Assembly (NCBI GenBank): GCA_028278335.1
Contig: JANQEN010000093.1
Span: 1 to 41,197, forward strand
Length of the DNA: 41,197 nucleotides
Reading direction: 5' to 3'
From: Chitinivibrionales bacterium
GTDB taxonomy: Bacteria > Fibrobacterota > Chitinivibrionia > Chitinivibrionales > JANQEN01
Both the position numbers and the translations under genes were made by a program. A model generated the notes under the pieces. The model had not been told where the DNA came from. It did no database searches and saw only the letters and a list, made by a program, of their open reading frames with translations. Shown here one piece after another: positions 8,188 to 16,495 of this stretch (position 1 is the stretch's first letter; every line of letters starts with the position of its first letter).

Positions 8188-11100
8188 TTACTTGTGCACT
8201 ATTCTAATTGTTTTTGTCAAATTCCTAAACTGTATAGTGGCCAGGTACACACCGGACGCCATTGGTATTGAGTTAGCTCTAAGTTTTACGCTATAAAGGC
8301 CTGGGCTTTTCATAGTGTCTACTGGTTTGGCAATCATTTTACCTGATACTGTATACAGCTTAATAGTAACCTGATCTTTAAGGACACCCGTTGCCTTTGG
8401 CACCTGGAAAAAGAGCCTCGAATGGCTATACCGCAGATCCAAAGAGTAAAAATGCTGATTAGGTAACACAATTGCATTGGCATCTACTAACAATTCACAG
8501 GGAACTTTTAGCGGAGAAGCAATATCTGCTGCATTATGGGTAACAATGATGGTGTCCTGATAAGCTTGTCCCGTTTCCAATCCAGAGGCTTTAAAGGTCA
8601 CAGTGATTTTAAGGTTTTTTTGACCATCCACAGCACCTTCGTCAGGAGAGAGGGAAAGCCAATGCTCCGGGCGTTGAGCAAGGGATTGTCCTGGATTCAT
8701 CCCGTGGACCGTTCCAGAAGATCCTGCAGTCCAGTCTTGAGCATCATCACCATCTTGATTACGAGTGCGAAACACATAGTCAGCAGAAAGCGCCACGCCA
8801 GTACCACTCCATGCCGTACCTGTTGGTGGTGAGTCATTGTTGCCCGAACTCCGAACAAAATCAACTCCCTTACCTTTATCATCTATAAGAGCGATTGAAA
8901 GTTCTGTACCTCCCTCGCGGTTCCAAGCAGCATTTACTCCCATATAAAAGGTCGAATCATTGGTGTCACCATTGTCATCGGTTATTACAATTGTCCCACC
9001 TGATCGAAGGGTTATATTGGAAAAGGTGTAGCTGCCTGAGGTTTGCACATTATCCTTCCACTCGACTTTCCAACCATTCAGGTTTACTTCGGGGCCCCGG
9101 TTCCACAATTCAAGGCCGTCAAAAAAAGCACTTTGCGAGACGTAGAGCTCGTTAATCATGACAGCGCTAGCACCAGCGGGCATAGCAGAAAAGGTGAGGG
9201 TTCCTTTGCCGGTATTCTCTATGGTTAACTCTTTGGTAACGGTCTGTCCTACCATTGCCTGTGCTGATAGCGTGGCTGGAGTGATGCTAATTGCAGCCTT
9301 TTGCACAATAGAAAAGAGACCGGAATACCCAATGAGATCACCACCAACTTGGGAAACCTTCATTAGGCACAGCTTTGATTCAGCAATGTCTGGGACGGTC
9401 CAATTGAATTGACTGTTATTGGGAATAGAGGCTTCAATAGTTGTATAGGTGCTCCCACTATCGGTACTGTACTCAATCTTGACATTCTGTACAGAAGCGC
9501 CACCACCGGTTTCCCACTCGACAAGAAGCTTGTCACCCACATAAAAAATACCCTCAGTTGGTTTGACAACAGAGAGATAGGGTCCAATGTTGACAGGAAG
9601 CATCTCTACTGCAGCGTCACCCATGATATTGTACACCTCAAAATAGGTCTGCTTGGAGCTGCTATTGGACATTTTCCCAGCCATAAGTGATGCACCAACC
9701 GAGGTCTGGGGATCACTACCATCAAAAATAGCATCAAAGATTCCCGTTTGAACATTTTCATCGGGGGTCCATGTTGTAGAGATACTGGCTCCTATAGCCA
9801 CAACAGAGCCACCCTTAGCTCGAATTGCCGACTCGGTAAAACATTCATCGGTGGAGTAGGTTCCGGTAAGACAGCAAAAACCATAGAGAAAGTTGTAGTG
9901 CGTCTCATTGGTCAATGCCTTAAGATCGCTTCCCCGGAGAGTAAAATCTCCAGGAGCCCAGGCAGTTTGCAGTCCATGAGCTGAATAGAAGTTGTAGATT
10001 ACTCCATTATTCAATGCGTCGATAAAATCATTTTTGGCGATAGTTCTATTGTGGCAGTAAAACTTTAGGTTCTCATAGTCTCCCAGATAGTTGTCGATAC
10101 AATAGTTGTGTGTCCGCTCAGCAACCTGCCAATAATTACTATCCTCACCTGCTAAAAAGGAGTGTCGCTTCTCAATTTTGCCAAGATTGTTCTCCATGTA
10201 TATAGTTTTGTGCACCACATTGGCAAGTTCGGTTGCATCAGTCACCGAAAAACGACCAAGCAATAGATCCGGATAGTAATCACTATCAGTTGACGAATAG
10301 TAGAGATCAGTTAAGCGACTACTTCCCTCAGAGGCAGGAATCTTATCAACGTCTCCAACCAAAAGAACGTAGGCCGGTGTTGGACTCACTCCCTGAATAT
10401 AATTATCAATCTGTGAAGCGCTGCTTCCTGTTTGACTGGTGGTAACCATCTTGACATCAAAACGTTTTTTCCTGAAGTTGACAAACTCTGACAAATTTGA
10501 TTCAAAGCTTGGATCAGTAATAATAAGATAGTCATCCGCTTTTTTTGTCGATCGTGGCGTGGCAACAACATCATAATGGTTTTTCAATGAGTATCGCAAC
10601 AGTCTCTCAAACACTGAAGATTGCACAGTATGAGTAGCAATATGAGCTGATGGAGTAATCTGTAATCGCATTTTTTTTGTAATAGTCAATCTATTTTGCC
10701 GTGGATTATAAGTAATGGGATGTATTTGTATATAAGCGCAGGGCACGCCACGAATAGTAAAAATATCCGTTGTAAAAGCAACAGATTTACGAACCCCAGT
10801 ACCCGCGTAATAGCTTCGATCTATTGAAAGATAGCGTTCTGAGACACTTTGACTTTTATACCATGGTTTCTGCGCAGGGAAAACCTTGTTGTTCAGTGCA
10901 ATGGTTTCAACCTCAGACTCAATCACAGAAATAGTGGGCGCATGGCTATCCTTTGCGATTCCCAGGTAGAATGAGTAAAATGGTAAGGCCGGCTTACCGA
11001 TCTCTTCTGTGATCTCATGGCCATCAACAGTAATTCTGCTAAATCGTTCAGCTTGATATCCCCGTTTAAGAGAAAGACCCAACGTATCAACGTCCTCTAA

Positions 11101-11232
11101 AGCAACATCGCCAATCTCAAATTCAACTACATAACCACCTCTTGTTTTGCCAATCTCAAAGGATGTAGTAACCCCCAGCGCGCTCCATCCATACAACAAT
11201 ACAAACAATCCTGTCCAAACCCATCTCAACAT
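8188..11232 (-). CDS. Secreted gingipain-family (C25) cysteine peptidase with lamin-tail domain, paralogue 2
   Basis: A 1014-aa exported C25 peptidase with the architecture of its downstream neighbour: signal peptide (after MLRWVWTGLFVLL), propeptide region with FPAQKPW, catalytic domain with the His in FYSAHGLQTAW (about residue 419) and Cys pair in GFCCLTGTYS (about 453-454), Ig-like module, lamin-tail-like domain beginning VMINELYVS, and a C-terminal sorting domain ending in GVYLATIQF...KTIRIVHK. The start at 11232 is favoured over an ATG nine codons upstream because GGAGG lies 5-6 bp before it. The block around residues 250-350 (SNLSEFVNFRK, MVTTSQTGSSASQ, LTDLYYSSTDSDYYP) is nearly identical to paralogue 1, which fits recent duplication or gene conversion. 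Each gene ends in its own terminator, so they are likely expressed separately. Confidence 0.88.
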   Translation of the reverse strand: MLRWVWTGLFVLLYGWSALGVTTSFEIGKTRGGYVVEFEIGDVALEDVDTLGLSLKRGYQAERFSRITVDGHEITEEIGKPALPFYSFYLGIAKDSHAPTISVIESEVETIALNNKVFPAQKPWYKSQSVSERYLSIDRSYYAGTGVRKSVAFTTDIFTIRGVPCAYIQIHPITYNPRQNRLTITKKMRLQITPSAHIATHTVQSSVFERLLRYSLKNHYDVVATPRSTKKADDYLIITDPSFESNLSEFVNFRKKRFDVKMVTTSQTGSSASQIDNYIQGVSPTPAYVLLVGDVDKIPASEGSSRLTDLYYSSTDSDYYPDLLLGRFSVTDATELANVVHKTIYMENNLGKIEKRHSFLAGEDSNYWQVAERTHNYCIDNYLGDYENLKFYCHNRTIAKNDFIDALNNGVIYNFYSAHGLQTAWAPGDFTLRGSDLKALTNETHYNFLYGFCCLTGTYSTDECFTESAIRAKGGSVVAIGASISTTWTPDENVQTGIFDAIFDGSDPQTSVGASLMAGKMSNSSSKQTYFEVYNIMGDAAVEMLPVNIGPYLSVVKPTEGIFYVGDKLLVEWETGGGASVQNVKIEYSTDSGSTYTTIEASIPNNSQFNWTVPDIAESKLCLMKVSQVGGDLIGYSGLFSIVQKAAISITPATLSAQAMVGQTVTKELTIENTGKGTLTFSAMPAGASAVMINELYVSQSAFFDGLELWNRGPEVNLNGWKVEWKDNVQTSGSYTFSNITLRSGGTIVITDDNGDTNDSTFYMGVNAAWNREGGTELSIALIDDKGKGVDFVRSSGNNDSPPTGTAWSGTGVALSADYVFRTRNQDGDDAQDWTAGSSGTVHGMNPGQSLAQRPEHWLSLSPDEGAVDGQKNLKITVTFKASGLETGQAYQDTIIVTHNAADIASPLKVPCELLVDANAIVLPNQHFYSLDLRYSHSRLFFQVPKATGVLKDQVTIKLYTVSGKMIAKPVDTMKSPGLYSVKLRANSIPMASGVYLATIQFRNLTKTIRIVHK

Positions 11233-11454
11233 AGTATCCTCCAACGCTTGGGTCTTCATAAAAATTATGCGCTTAAATTAAATGTGCCAATCAATTGAAA
11301 ATTATTTTGTACCCCAGCAACTTATGTGCATAACATTCTTACAAATAACAATATCGACAAATAATGTCAGGGCATTTATTAAAATATATGAATTAATACT
11401 AATTAATATAGCACAATATCCATAAATAGGTAAAAAAGATTCAAAGATTGTTAC

Positions 11455-11483
11455 ATTTTACCCAAGATTTGTAGATTTTTCAA
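11455..11483 (-). promoter_or_regulatory. Candidate promoter for the third C25 peptidase gene
   Basis: On the minus strand TTGAAA (11478-11483), 17 bp and TAAAAT (11455-11460) match a sigma-70 promoter. The predicted start lies about 215 bp upstream of the ATG at 11232, leaving a long A+T-rich leader. The remaining 11260-11598 intergenic sequence shows nothing else I can name. Confidence 0.35.
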
Positions 11484-11598
11484 GCACTATTATTATTAGC
11501 GTGATAAAGCAGATAGATTTTGTGAGTGGTGTAACGAAGAACATCTATGCTCAGAGTAATCAATGTTAAAAAAAACCGTTGAGCTAATCAACACATAG

Positions 11599-11635
11599 CA
11601 AAAAGGGGAAGCGTACCAAGGATTGCTTCCCCTTT
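11599..11635 (-). terminator. Intrinsic terminator of the ECF sigma operon
   Basis: On the minus strand AAAGGGGAAGC and GCTTCCCCTTT form an 11-bp perfect stem around a 12-nt loop, followed by a short T run. It lies just past the stop codon of the Spy-like gene. Confidence 0.85.
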
Positions 11636-11658
11636 AATCTAATCAAGAAATAGCGGCT

Positions 11659-12117
11659 TTAGTGCCTTTTTCCCTTTCCACAATGCTTTTTATGATATTT
11701 TCCCATCATCTTCATCATCCCCTCTTTACTTAATAGCTTTTTAAACTGTTCTTTGTTCAGCACCTCTTTAACTTTTAAAAAATGGACCATTCTCTTTTTA
11801 GAGAGCTCTCCATGGAGCTTGCCAATTTCGACAGAAAAACCGTCCAAAACCGATTTAGAGGGTTTCTCCTTAAGGAGTTCAGTCTTTACTTTATCGCGAA
11901 CCTTTTTTACTTCTGCATAATGAAGCACACGCTCCTTTTTCGCATCCAACTTTAAAAGTTGCAACTTGGTCTGCTGATCATCGGTCAGGCCAAGCTCCTT
12001 GATAAACTCCCGATGCTTCCCATGGCAACCCATATCACCACAATCGGGTTGTGCATTGGAGCCAGCGACTAGTATAAGCACAAGGACACTAAGAATTGTT
12101 AAAAAACGAGAGTTCAT
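11659..12117 (-). CDS. Spy/CpxP/CnrX-like periplasmic protein with Cys/His-rich ends
   Basis: A 152-aa exported helical protein. The signal peptide runs to about residue 22 (hydrophobic LTILSVLVLILVAG, cleavage near SNA). The mature protein is a charged alpha-helical hairpin with an LTxxQ-type motif (LTDDQQTKL, about 44-52) and a second related LNKEQFKKLL, as in the Spy/CpxP/ZraP/CnrX group of periplasmic chaperones and metal sensors. Both ends are rich in potential metal ligands (CGDMGCHGKH near the N-terminus; MMKMMGKYHKKHC and a final His at the C-terminus). A good GGAGG precedes the ATG. It is the last gene after an ECF sigma factor and a membrane protein, the setting of CnrX in CnrYXH systems, so it may be the periplasmic sensor; a general envelope-stress chaperone is the alternative. 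Confidence 0.75.
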   Translation of the reverse strand: MNSRFLTILSVLVLILVAGSNAQPDCGDMGCHGKHREFIKELGLTDDQQTKLQLLKLDAKKERVLHYAEVKKVRDKVKTELLKEKPSKSVLDGFSVEIGKLHGELSKKRMVHFLKVKEVLNKEQFKKLLSKEGMMKMMGKYHKKHCGKGKRH

Positions 12118-12138
12118 TTGAACCTCCTTGAAATAATG

Positions 12139-12537
12139 TTAAAGTAAGCTTAAATCAATAAAAGTATACATCTCAAAATCCTGATCAATATATTCAGGGG
12201 AAAAGTAATCGAAGGTTAACACTGACTCCTCCTGGACGATAGTGGAATCAGTGACCCCATTCTCTTCAACTCCATTGAGAAGGTCGACAAAGGCAAAATA
12301 GGCCTCAACTTCTTGAAGTTGTTCACTGGCCGCAACAAGAGCATTTTCTCTCCTAGTCCGCTGGACCTGGACCATTGCTACCACACCGAAGACAATAAGC
12401 AAAGATGCTGCAATAGCAAAGTAAGAGCGTAAAGAGTGTCTCTTTTTTTCGACCTTTTCTTCGATCTTAGGAAAGATATCCCCCGGTAACTCCGGAACTT
12501 CAGCCATTTTTTTATAAAAAAATTCATTCTGATCCAT
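12139..12537 (-). CDS. Putative single-pass anti-sigma factor
   Basis: A 132-aa protein with one transmembrane helix (about residues 39-58, in SYFAIAASLLIVFGVVAMVQ). The cytoplasmic N-terminal 38 residues are charged; the C-terminal 70 or so, acidic and without Cys, would face the periplasm. It starts 21 bp after the ECF sigma stop codon, the usual place for the cognate anti-sigma factor. It lacks the His-Cys-Cys motif of zinc-binding anti-sigma domains and is not otherwise recognisable, so the role is inferred from context and topology. With the downstream Spy-like gene the set resembles CnrH, CnrY and CnrX. Confidence 0.6.
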   Translation of the reverse strand: MDQNEFFYKKMAEVPELPGDIFPKIEEKVEKKRHSLRSYFAIAASLLIVFGVVAMVQVQRTRRENALVAASEQLQEVEAYFAFVDLLNGVEENGVTDSTIVQEESVLTFDYFSPEYIDQDFEMYTFIDLSLL

Positions 12538-12558
12538 ATTAATATTCCTATATCAAAG

Positions 12559-13098
12559 TTAAGAAAACTGCTCAATTGGATTAAACAGCTCCTTGATCTG
12601 CAGTTTTAGTCGATGCAGCTGAGTGCGCAAAGCACCTGCAGATTGGCCTGTAATCTCAGCAAGCTCATCAAAGGGCACATCATTAACCTCACGGGCAACC
12701 AGTAAAAAACGATCTTTTCTTGAGAGTCCCCCAAGAATCTTAGACACCATATCACGGTCACTAAATTCACCCTCAAATGGAACATCTCTTTGGGAATCAT
12801 CAATGGGTACCATGCGCTTTTGTTCTCTATTTTGCTTTATAAGATAGCCAACTGCCTCATTATAGGTTATGCGATAAAGCCAGGTTGAGAAATTGGATTG
12901 AAATTTAAAGGAAGTCAACACCGAATGAACTTTCACAAAGACATTTTGCATAACCTGTTTTGCCACTTCCTCTCTGCCATTCACTGTTCTAAAGATAACC
13001 TTCCATACAAAAGGTGCATACCAATCATAGAGTGCCCTAAAGGCTTTTTTCCTGCCCTTTTGGGCAGATGTTATTGTTAGCGTATCAATTTCTTTCAT
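12559..13098 (-). CDS. ECF-subfamily RNA polymerase sigma factor
   Basis: A 179-aa sigma factor containing only regions 2 and 4. Region 2 (about 15-90) includes the promoter-melting and -10 recognition part with FSTWLYRITYNEA; region 4 (about 115-170) has DRFLLVAREVNDVPFDELAEITG followed by a helix-turn-helix with ALRTQLHRLK. A TTG at 13122 would give eight more residues, but it lies inside a well-matched promoter (13112-13140) whose predicted start is about 7 bp before the ATG at 13098, so the ATG is preferred. It heads an operon with a membrane anti-sigma factor and a Spy-like periplasmic protein and is presumably held inactive until an envelope or metal signal is sensed. Confidence 0.85.
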   Translation of the reverse strand: MKEIDTLTITSAQKGRKKAFRALYDWYAPFVWKVIFRTVNGREEVAKQVMQNVFVKVHSVLTSFKFQSNFSTWLYRITYNEAVGYLIKQNREQKRMVPIDDSQRDVPFEGEFSDRDMVSKILGGLSRKDRFLLVAREVNDVPFDELAEITGQSAGALRTQLHRLKLQIKELFNPIEQFS

Positions 13099-13111
13099 AA
13101 TTCTTTTAATT

Positions 13112-13140
13112 AGATTATCCAATTGGGAAGAATGTTACAA
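13112..13140 (-). promoter_or_regulatory. Promoter of the ECF sigma operon
   Basis: On the minus strand TTGTAA (13135-13140), a 17-bp spacer and TAATCT (13112-13117) fit sigma-70. The same sequence includes TGTAAC, which resembles the AAC-containing -35 of ECF promoters, so autoregulation is possible. The predicted start near 13105 leaves about 7 nt before the ATG. Confidence 0.5.
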
Positions 13141-13328
13141 AAAAGTATTTGCCCGGATCATTTAATTGCATAAAGTGCCTCAAGGAGGCTCAAAATTCAT
13201 ATCTTGTTAATAGGGATTTTATTACCTTTTTTATATTTAAAATAGCTAAAAATTTTAAATTGAGTACCTTACCACGGCCATCTTGTTGATTGCTGGTTAG
13301 GATTGTTTCTAATATTTTCAACCCCTAT

Positions 13329-13356
13329 TAAAGGTTTTTTTTACACCTGTCGATAC
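13329..13356 (+). promoter_or_regulatory. Sigma-28-like promoter before the FlgM-like gene
   Basis: TAAAGGTT (13329-13336), a 12-bp spacer and GTCGATAC (13349-13356) resemble the flagellar sigma-28 consensus (TAAAGTTT, 11 bp, GCCGATAA) with six of eight matches in each box. It lies about 65 bp upstream of the start codon at 13424. The match alone is moderate; the type of gene it precedes is what makes it plausible. Confidence 0.35.
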
Positions 13357-13423
13357 AATAAATAAGCAATTATATTGAAATACATTCATTACAGGGAAGT
13401 AATGGTAAATCAGGGATGATGCA

Positions 13424-13615
13424 ATGAAAATGCAAGAGAGAAATCCAGCAATCCGACAGGGGCAGTTCCTCTGGATGGATGATCCAGAGAGAAAACAGTA
13501 CATCGCCTCCCTCAAAAAAAAGATCAGTGATGGGTTTTATAGTTCGGAAAAGGTAATTTCTGGTGTTGTTGATGAAATCGCTCCTATTCTCCATGAGATT
13601 GCTGGTCAAGAATAG
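13424..13615 (+). CDS. Small FlgM-like anti-sigma-28 protein (tentative)
   Basis: A 63-aa cytoplasmic protein. Its C-terminal half, YIASLKKKISDGFYSSEKVI continuing with SGVVDEIAPIL, fits the core of anti-sigma-28 (FlgM) proteins: a helix with LK..I, then G-x-Y, then a second amphipathic helix. The family is usually 80-100 aa, so this one is short at the N-terminus. AGGGA lies about 7 bp before the ATG. A sigma-28-like promoter is found upstream, which would match the known control of flgM by its own target sigma factor. No other flagellar gene lies nearby. Its stop codon abuts that of the converging acyltransferase gene with no spacer. An unrelated small protein remains possible. Confidence 0.45.
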   Translation: MKMQERNPAIRQGQFLWMDDPERKQYIASLKKKISDGFYSSEKVISGVVDEIAPILHEIAGQE

Positions 13616-14527
13616 CTATTGTCTCTGCACCGAGTCCAACCAAATATCGTAAAAATTATACCATTGATAGGGGTGCTTCTTTACCTCTTCTTCTAAAATT
13701 GCTAAATAGGTTGTCATAGCCTGTTGGATTGCAGCTTCCATACCATTTTCTTTATCTGGCTCAATCCTAATTGGATCGTATGCTTTAAAGGTGTACTTAA
13801 ACAAACCTGCTTTTAAGGCAAAAACAGGGATCAATGGGGCCTTGGTTATCGCGGCGATCTTAAATGGTCCAGAGGGAAACTCAGCATCATGATTAAAAAA
13901 AGGAAGAACCTCAGTCTTGCCTGCAAGCACCCGATCACCATGGATACAGACAAGCTCATTTCGTGCAAGAGCCGCTTTAATTTCAATAATAAACGAAAGT
14001 GCATCCTCTTTTATCACAATTGTCTTAAAGCGTCTCTGTTCTATAGAGTTTTTATACACCTCTTTGATATGATGGTACTCGTTGTCAAGCATCACCGCAT
14101 TGACTGGGGCGCCATAATAGTCGAAAAGCGAACTGCCACCAACCTCCCAATTGCCAATATGGGCAGAGAGTAGTATACCACCCTGTCCCTGCTTGAGACA
14201 GTCGGAAAGACACTCTTTGTTGATCAGAGAGAAGGAGAAGGGGTGTCTCTTTTTAACTGAAAAGGTCACTCGATCAATAATACTGGTACCAAAGGCAAAG
14301 AAGTGTCGCTGAAGATGAAAAAGGTTTCCCTTAGAAAGTCCAATCCGTAATCGAAATTTTTTTAGGGCATGAATACTTTTTTTATCAGCCCAAGAATAAT
14401 ATAAAGAAACAAAAAATAGCAGCAGATAAGCGGGAATCGGTCCAACAAAAGTTATAAGCTTGACAAAGATTAGGTTGCCTAAATAGCTCCCCTTTCCTCT
14501 TCCATCCCATTTATTGTCTGAAGTCAT
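13616..14527 (-). CDS. Lipid A biosynthesis acyltransferase, LpxL/HtrB family
   Basis: A 303-aa inner-membrane acyltransferase that adds a secondary acyl chain to Kdo-lipid A or a lipid A precursor. It has an N-terminal hydrophobic helix (about 20-45) and the family's catalytic H-x4-D/E motif in AHIGNWEVGG (His 123, Glu 128). Later conserved parts include CIHGDR and FPSGPFKIAA. Length is normal for the family. The start at 14527 has no strong ribosome-binding site, and no better one is visible. The gene stands alone between a converging small gene and the divergent rsmE. It shows that the organism makes lipid A and hence has an outer membrane. Which acyl position it modifies cannot be told. 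Confidence 0.88.
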   Translation of the reverse strand: MTSDNKWDGRGKGSYLGNLIFVKLITFVGPIPAYLLLFFVSLYYSWADKKSIHALKKFRLRIGLSKGNLFHLQRHFFAFGTSIIDRVTFSVKKRHPFSFSLINKECLSDCLKQGQGGILLSAHIGNWEVGGSSLFDYYGAPVNAVMLDNEYHHIKEVYKNSIEQRRFKTIVIKEDALSFIIEIKAALARNELVCIHGDRVLAGKTEVLPFFNHDAEFPSGPFKIAAITKAPLIPVFALKAGLFKYTFKAYDPIRIEPDKENGMEAAIQQAMTTYLAILEEEVKKHPYQWYNFYDIWLDSVQRQ

Positions 14528-14602
14528 GCTAATTTATTTCTGTTTGTATTAGTTATCACCGATGATGTAAAAACCATCTCTTAAAGACATAAAATATATT
14601 CA

Positions 14603-14630
14603 TTGAAAAACTAATAAACCAGGGTATCTA
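14603..14630 (+). promoter_or_regulatory. Candidate promoter of rsmE
   Basis: TTGAAA (14603-14608), 16 bp and TATCTA (14625-14630) place a transcript start near 14637, about 16 nt before the ATG and just ahead of the GAGGA ribosome-binding site. Confidence 0.4.
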
Positions 14631-14652
14631 GTAGACTTGAGGAACACATATC

Positions 14653-15381
14653 ATGGGGAAAACAATTACAGAATTTCTATTTTTCTCAGATCGAATTTCA
14701 GCTCAATCTATCGAATTAGATCTTGAAGAGACTCGTCATCTTACTGATGTTCTCCGCATTATACCCAAAAGCCGGCTTTCTGTCACTGACGGAAAGGGAT
14801 CTCTGTTCCTCTGTGAGTTTACTGTGCGACACAAAAAAGGCTGTACGCTCACAATCCTAGAGCAAAAAAAACAACCCCAAAACTATCCTCACCTTGACCT
14901 TTTCCTTGGAGTACCTCAACGAGACGCTTTTGAGATGGCGCTTACCCTACTTCCTCCACTAAGTGTAGCTAAAATAGTTCCGCTATTGAGTCAACATTGC
15001 CAGAAAATAAAATGGACCACTCAATTTGATAAATATTATCCCCGGTTTTATAGAAAAATAGTTTCGGCAGCCAAGCAATCCTGGAATTGCTGGTTTACTG
15101 AACTTGCACAACCAGCTCCCATTGTGGAAGACCTGTTTAATGAGTATGATTTACTGCTTGTTGCTGATGTACAAGGACAGTCTCTGGATTCATTATTACC
15201 AAAGGGTCAATCACCAGAGCGTATTGGCTGCCTTATTGGCCCGCCAGAGGGTTTTTCTTCAGAAGAAATCATCCTATTCCAAAGCAAAGCAGCCCGGTTA
15301 GTTAAGCTGGGAGGGAAACGACTACGCACAGAACTTGCAGCAACCGTACTTGCCGGTACTATTACACAGACCTACCTTTAG
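14653..15381 (+). CDS. rsmE: 16S rRNA (uracil-1498-N3)-methyltransferase
   Basis: A 242-aa SPOUT-class methyltransferase that methylates N3 of U1498 in 16S rRNA using S-adenosylmethionine. The N-terminal PUA-like part contains HLTDVLRI; the C-terminal knot carries AAKQSWN (the family's EQSxR position, here altered), CLIGPPEGFSSEEI and LGGKRLRTELAA, matching the IGPEGGFS and LGxRILRTETA signatures. IGPPEG for IGPEGG is a small departure. GAGGA precedes the ATG at a spacing of 10 bp. It converges on aroB with a 9-bp gap and no terminator. Confidence 0.92.
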   Translation: MGKTITEFLFFSDRISAQSIELDLEETRHLTDVLRIIPKSRLSVTDGKGSLFLCEFTVRHKKGCTLTILEQKKQPQNYPHLDLFLGVPQRDAFEMALTLLPPLSVAKIVPLLSQHCQKIKWTTQFDKYYPRFYRKIVSAAKQSWNCWFTELAQPAPIVEDLFNEYDLLLVADVQGQSLDSLLPKGQSPERIGCLIGPPEGFSSEEIILFQSKAARLVKLGGKRLRTELAATVLAGTITQTYL

Positions 15382-15390
15382 AACACCGGG

Positions 15391-16470
15391 TTATCGAGCA
15401 TTTGGTAAAACCTCTTGAAGCGCTTCCAAAACAACCGATTCATCGACATCGTCAAATACAGCTGAAACACCAGGCTTCACCGGCAAGACAAAACGAATCT
15501 TTCCCGAACGAACTTTCTTGTCGGAGAACATATGGTGGTAGAGTTTTTTACTCTCCAGAGGTGCTGGAAGTTTTGGTAACGCGGGCAAAGAAAGGATTGA
15601 GTCGAAAGTATTGCTTGCACGGGAGGAGATGTGTCCAACCTTTTGACTCGCTTTTACGGCGCAAAGGATTCCCCAGATAACAGCTTCGCCATGCATGAGA
15701 CCCTTATAGTTGTAAAAGCGTTCTAGGGCATGCCCAAAGGTGTGTCCCAGATTTAAAAGTGCTCTTTTTCCCGCCTCTCGTTCATCCTCAGACACGACCT
15801 TGGCCTTTATCTTGACACTCCGTACAATAGCCTCACAAAGAATATCCTTTTTTCGCGAAACAATTGCCTTGTGATTTGTACGTATAAAATCAAACATCGA
15901 CTTTCCACCAATAAAGGCATATTTATAGACCTCCCCATAACCGGCTAGAAATTCTTGCTTCGGTAAGGTCTTGAGAAAAGTGGTATCGATCCAAACAAGC
16001 TGGGGTTGGTAAAAGGCACCAATAAGATTCTTTCCCTGCGCATGATTGATCGCTGTCTTGCCGCCAACACTGGAATCAACCATTGCCAAAAGCGTTGTTG
16101 GCACTTGCACATAATTGACGCCACGCAAAAACGCTGACGCGGCAAAACCAGATATATCACCTACAACACCACCACCAAAGGCAATAAGAACGGTATTTCG
16201 ATCAAGACGCTTTTTTAATAGAAAGTCCAAAATGGCTTTCCAGGTCTTAAAACTCTTATGCACCTCTCCATCTTCAATTAAAAAGGTTTGCAAGGGGAGT
16301 GCGTCACCCCATCGTTTTATGGTTTTTTGATAGAGTTTGGCAATCGTTGTGTTGGTAATGACAACAAAACTGCTCTTGGGAAATCTTTTTTTTAGTACCT
16401 CAGTAAAACGTTTCTCTTCGTTCACATATATTGGATAGGAACGTTCCTTCAAGTCTATAGTAATTTTCAT
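15391..16470 (-). CDS. aroB: 3-dehydroquinate synthase
   Basis: A 359-aa enzyme of the shikimate pathway converting DAHP to 3-dehydroquinate with NAD and a divalent metal. Seen: the NAD-binding AFGGGVVGDISGFAA segment (about 98-112), the substrate-binding stretch VPTTLLAMVDSSVGGKTAIN, and metal ligands in GYGEVYKY, NLGHTFGHALE and MHGEAV. AAGGA lies about 8 bp upstream of the ATG. It follows aroA by 25 bp on the same strand, so the two are probably one transcript. Length and motifs are standard. Confidence 0.95.
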   Translation of the reverse strand: MKITIDLKERSYPIYVNEEKRFTEVLKKRFPKSSFVVITNTTIAKLYQKTIKRWGDALPLQTFLIEDGEVHKSFKTWKAILDFLLKKRLDRNTVLIAFGGGVVGDISGFAASAFLRGVNYVQVPTTLLAMVDSSVGGKTAINHAQGKNLIGAFYQPQLVWIDTTFLKTLPKQEFLAGYGEVYKYAFIGGKSMFDFIRTNHKAIVSRKKDILCEAIVRSVKIKAKVVSEDEREAGKRALLNLGHTFGHALERFYNYKGLMHGEAVIWGILCAVKASQKVGHISSRASNTFDSILSLPALPKLPAPLESKKLYHHMFSDKKVRSGKIRFVLPVKPGVSAVFDDVDESVVLEALQEVLPNAR

Positions 16471-16495
16471 TGGATCAATCCTTGTCCTATCTTAT

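Noticed and set aside
13098..13122. Extended start (TTG at 13122) for the ECF sigma gene.
   Set aside because: The extension falls inside the promoter (13112-13140), so the ATG at 13098 is more plausible.
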